Below, piece by piece: positions 63,730-64,000 of a stretch of 64,000 bases of DNA (positions are counted from its first letter, which is position 1; the number at the start of each line of letters is the position of its first letter). The notes beneath the pieces were generated by a model. The model made no database searches. It was not told where the DNA came from and saw nothing but the letters and a program-made list of their open reading frames with translations. The stretch is from Fastidiosipila sp. Lineage in GTDB: Bacteria; Bacillota; Clostridia; Saccharofermentanales; DTU023. The stretch is from NCBI GenBank assembly GCA_012511175.1, contig JAAZGO010000004.1:61804-125803 (forward strand), written 5' to 3'. Position numbers and translations under genes: made by a program.

Positions 63730-63806
63730 TGGTGGGTGATACTGGACTTGAACCAGTGACCCCCTGCATGTCACGCAGGTACTCTAACCAGCTGAGCCAA
63801 TCACCC
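63730..63806 (-). tRNA. tRNA-Val (anticodon GAC)
   Basis: On the minus strand: acceptor GGGTGAT/ATCACCC, D arm GCTCAGCTGGTTAGAG, anticodon stem CCTGC/GCAGG with loop GTGACAT (anticodon GAC), T loop GTTCAAGTC, discriminator A and encoded CCA. Confidence 0.93.
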
Positions 63807-63818
63807 GGGCCGTGCCCT

Positions 63819-63847
63819 AGTTTACACAAAGCGAAGAATACTGTCAA
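63819..63847 (-). promoter_or_regulatory. tRNA-Val promoter
   Basis: TTGACA (63847-63842) and TAAACT (63824-63819) on the minus strand are 17 bases apart, with the tRNA 5' end 12 bases beyond the -10. Confidence 0.75.
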
Positions 63848-63889
63848 ACCAGAAATGGATGCTATCATGACTGAGATAAATGACAATGT

Positions 63890-64000
63890 AAGCTGGACAG
63901 TGAGACAAAAAAAACGTCCAGCTTAATCTGGCAAAGCGACTGTCTCGTTTAATCTGGCAATAGTTGCCATCTTCCTCCCCTAAAACCTTATACTGTCGCA
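63890..64000. mobile_element. Possible insertion-sequence end (IS21-like), cut by window edge
   Basis: AAGCTGGAC (63890-63898) and GTCCAGCTT (63916-63924) form a perfect inverted repeat, and TTAATCTGGCAA occurs twice (63923-63934, 63949-63960). Clustered short repeats of this sort mark the ends of IS21-family elements. No transposase is visible before the window ends, so this is a guess from repeat layout. Confidence 0.3.

Noticed and set aside
63730..63806. tRNA-Asp
   Set aside because: The loop on the minus strand reads GTGACAT, so the anticodon is GAC (Val); Asp would need GTC.
63548..63886. Minus-strand open frame of 112 codons
   Set aside because: It runs across tRNA-Val, its terminator and promoter.

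Overview
The window looks like a chromosome segment of a GC-rich, strictly anaerobic Firmicute, probably a member of the Clostridia that ferments amino acids. The grounds are the gene orders rplU-prp-rpmA-obgE, rpmE-DUF1385-prmC-prfA-tsaC, rpsF-ssb-rpsR-rplI-dnaB and cdaA/cdaR-glmM; a CIRCE operator before groESL; a rubredoxin/flavodiiron protein pair for oxygen or NO detoxification; and a complete glutamate (methylaspartate) fermentation operon. The species cannot be read from the sequence.

Left part (1-24 kb). It opens with the 3' end of a Mg2+ P-type ATPase gene and an NAD-dependent epimerase-like gene. A ten-gene minus-strand operon follows (2115-11695): class I fumarase-type hydratase alpha/beta (proposed mesaconase), a GntR regulator, glmS-glmL-glmE, methylaspartate ammonia-lyase and citDEF-type lyase genes. 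Together these account for glutamate -> 3-methylaspartate -> mesaconate -> citramalate -> acetate + pyruvate, so the citDEF set is best read as citramalate lyase. Next come a small P-loop protein, mscL, a zinc-ribbon membrane protein, an MMPL transporter with a secreted heptad-repeat partner and a divergent TetR regulator, a ywlG homologue, tRNA-Thr, and a DUF1538 membrane protein overlapping a gene for three fused PII-like domains.

Middle (22-49 kb). A degenerate amidase, glmM and a fused cdaA-cdaR gene lie together. They are followed by tRNA-Gln, mutY, a flavoprotein, groESL, cvpA, a DUF4364 regulator, fprA and rubredoxin, obgE and ribosomal genes, an ABC-F ATPase, a murC-type ligase, and a run of ftsH, hpt, M29 aminopeptidase, tilS, dnaB, rplI, rpsR, ssb and rpsF.

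Right part (49-64 kb). A TsaC/Sua5 protein fused to a YwlE-type phosphatase, prfA, prmC, DUF1385 and rpmE lead into accessory genes. The most unusual block is 56.4-62.8 kb. It holds an apparently frameshifted coiled-coil lipoprotein, three TasA/CalY-like secreted proteins (one with a CBM2-like domain), a SipW-type signal peptidase, an ABC ATPase-like protein whose nucleotide-binding motifs are all degenerate, and a membrane protein that joins a permease-like half to a signal-peptidase-like half lacking the catalytic Ser and His. I propose this as a possibly undescribed export/assembly system for extracellular fibres. tRNA-Val and a possible insertion-sequence end close the window.
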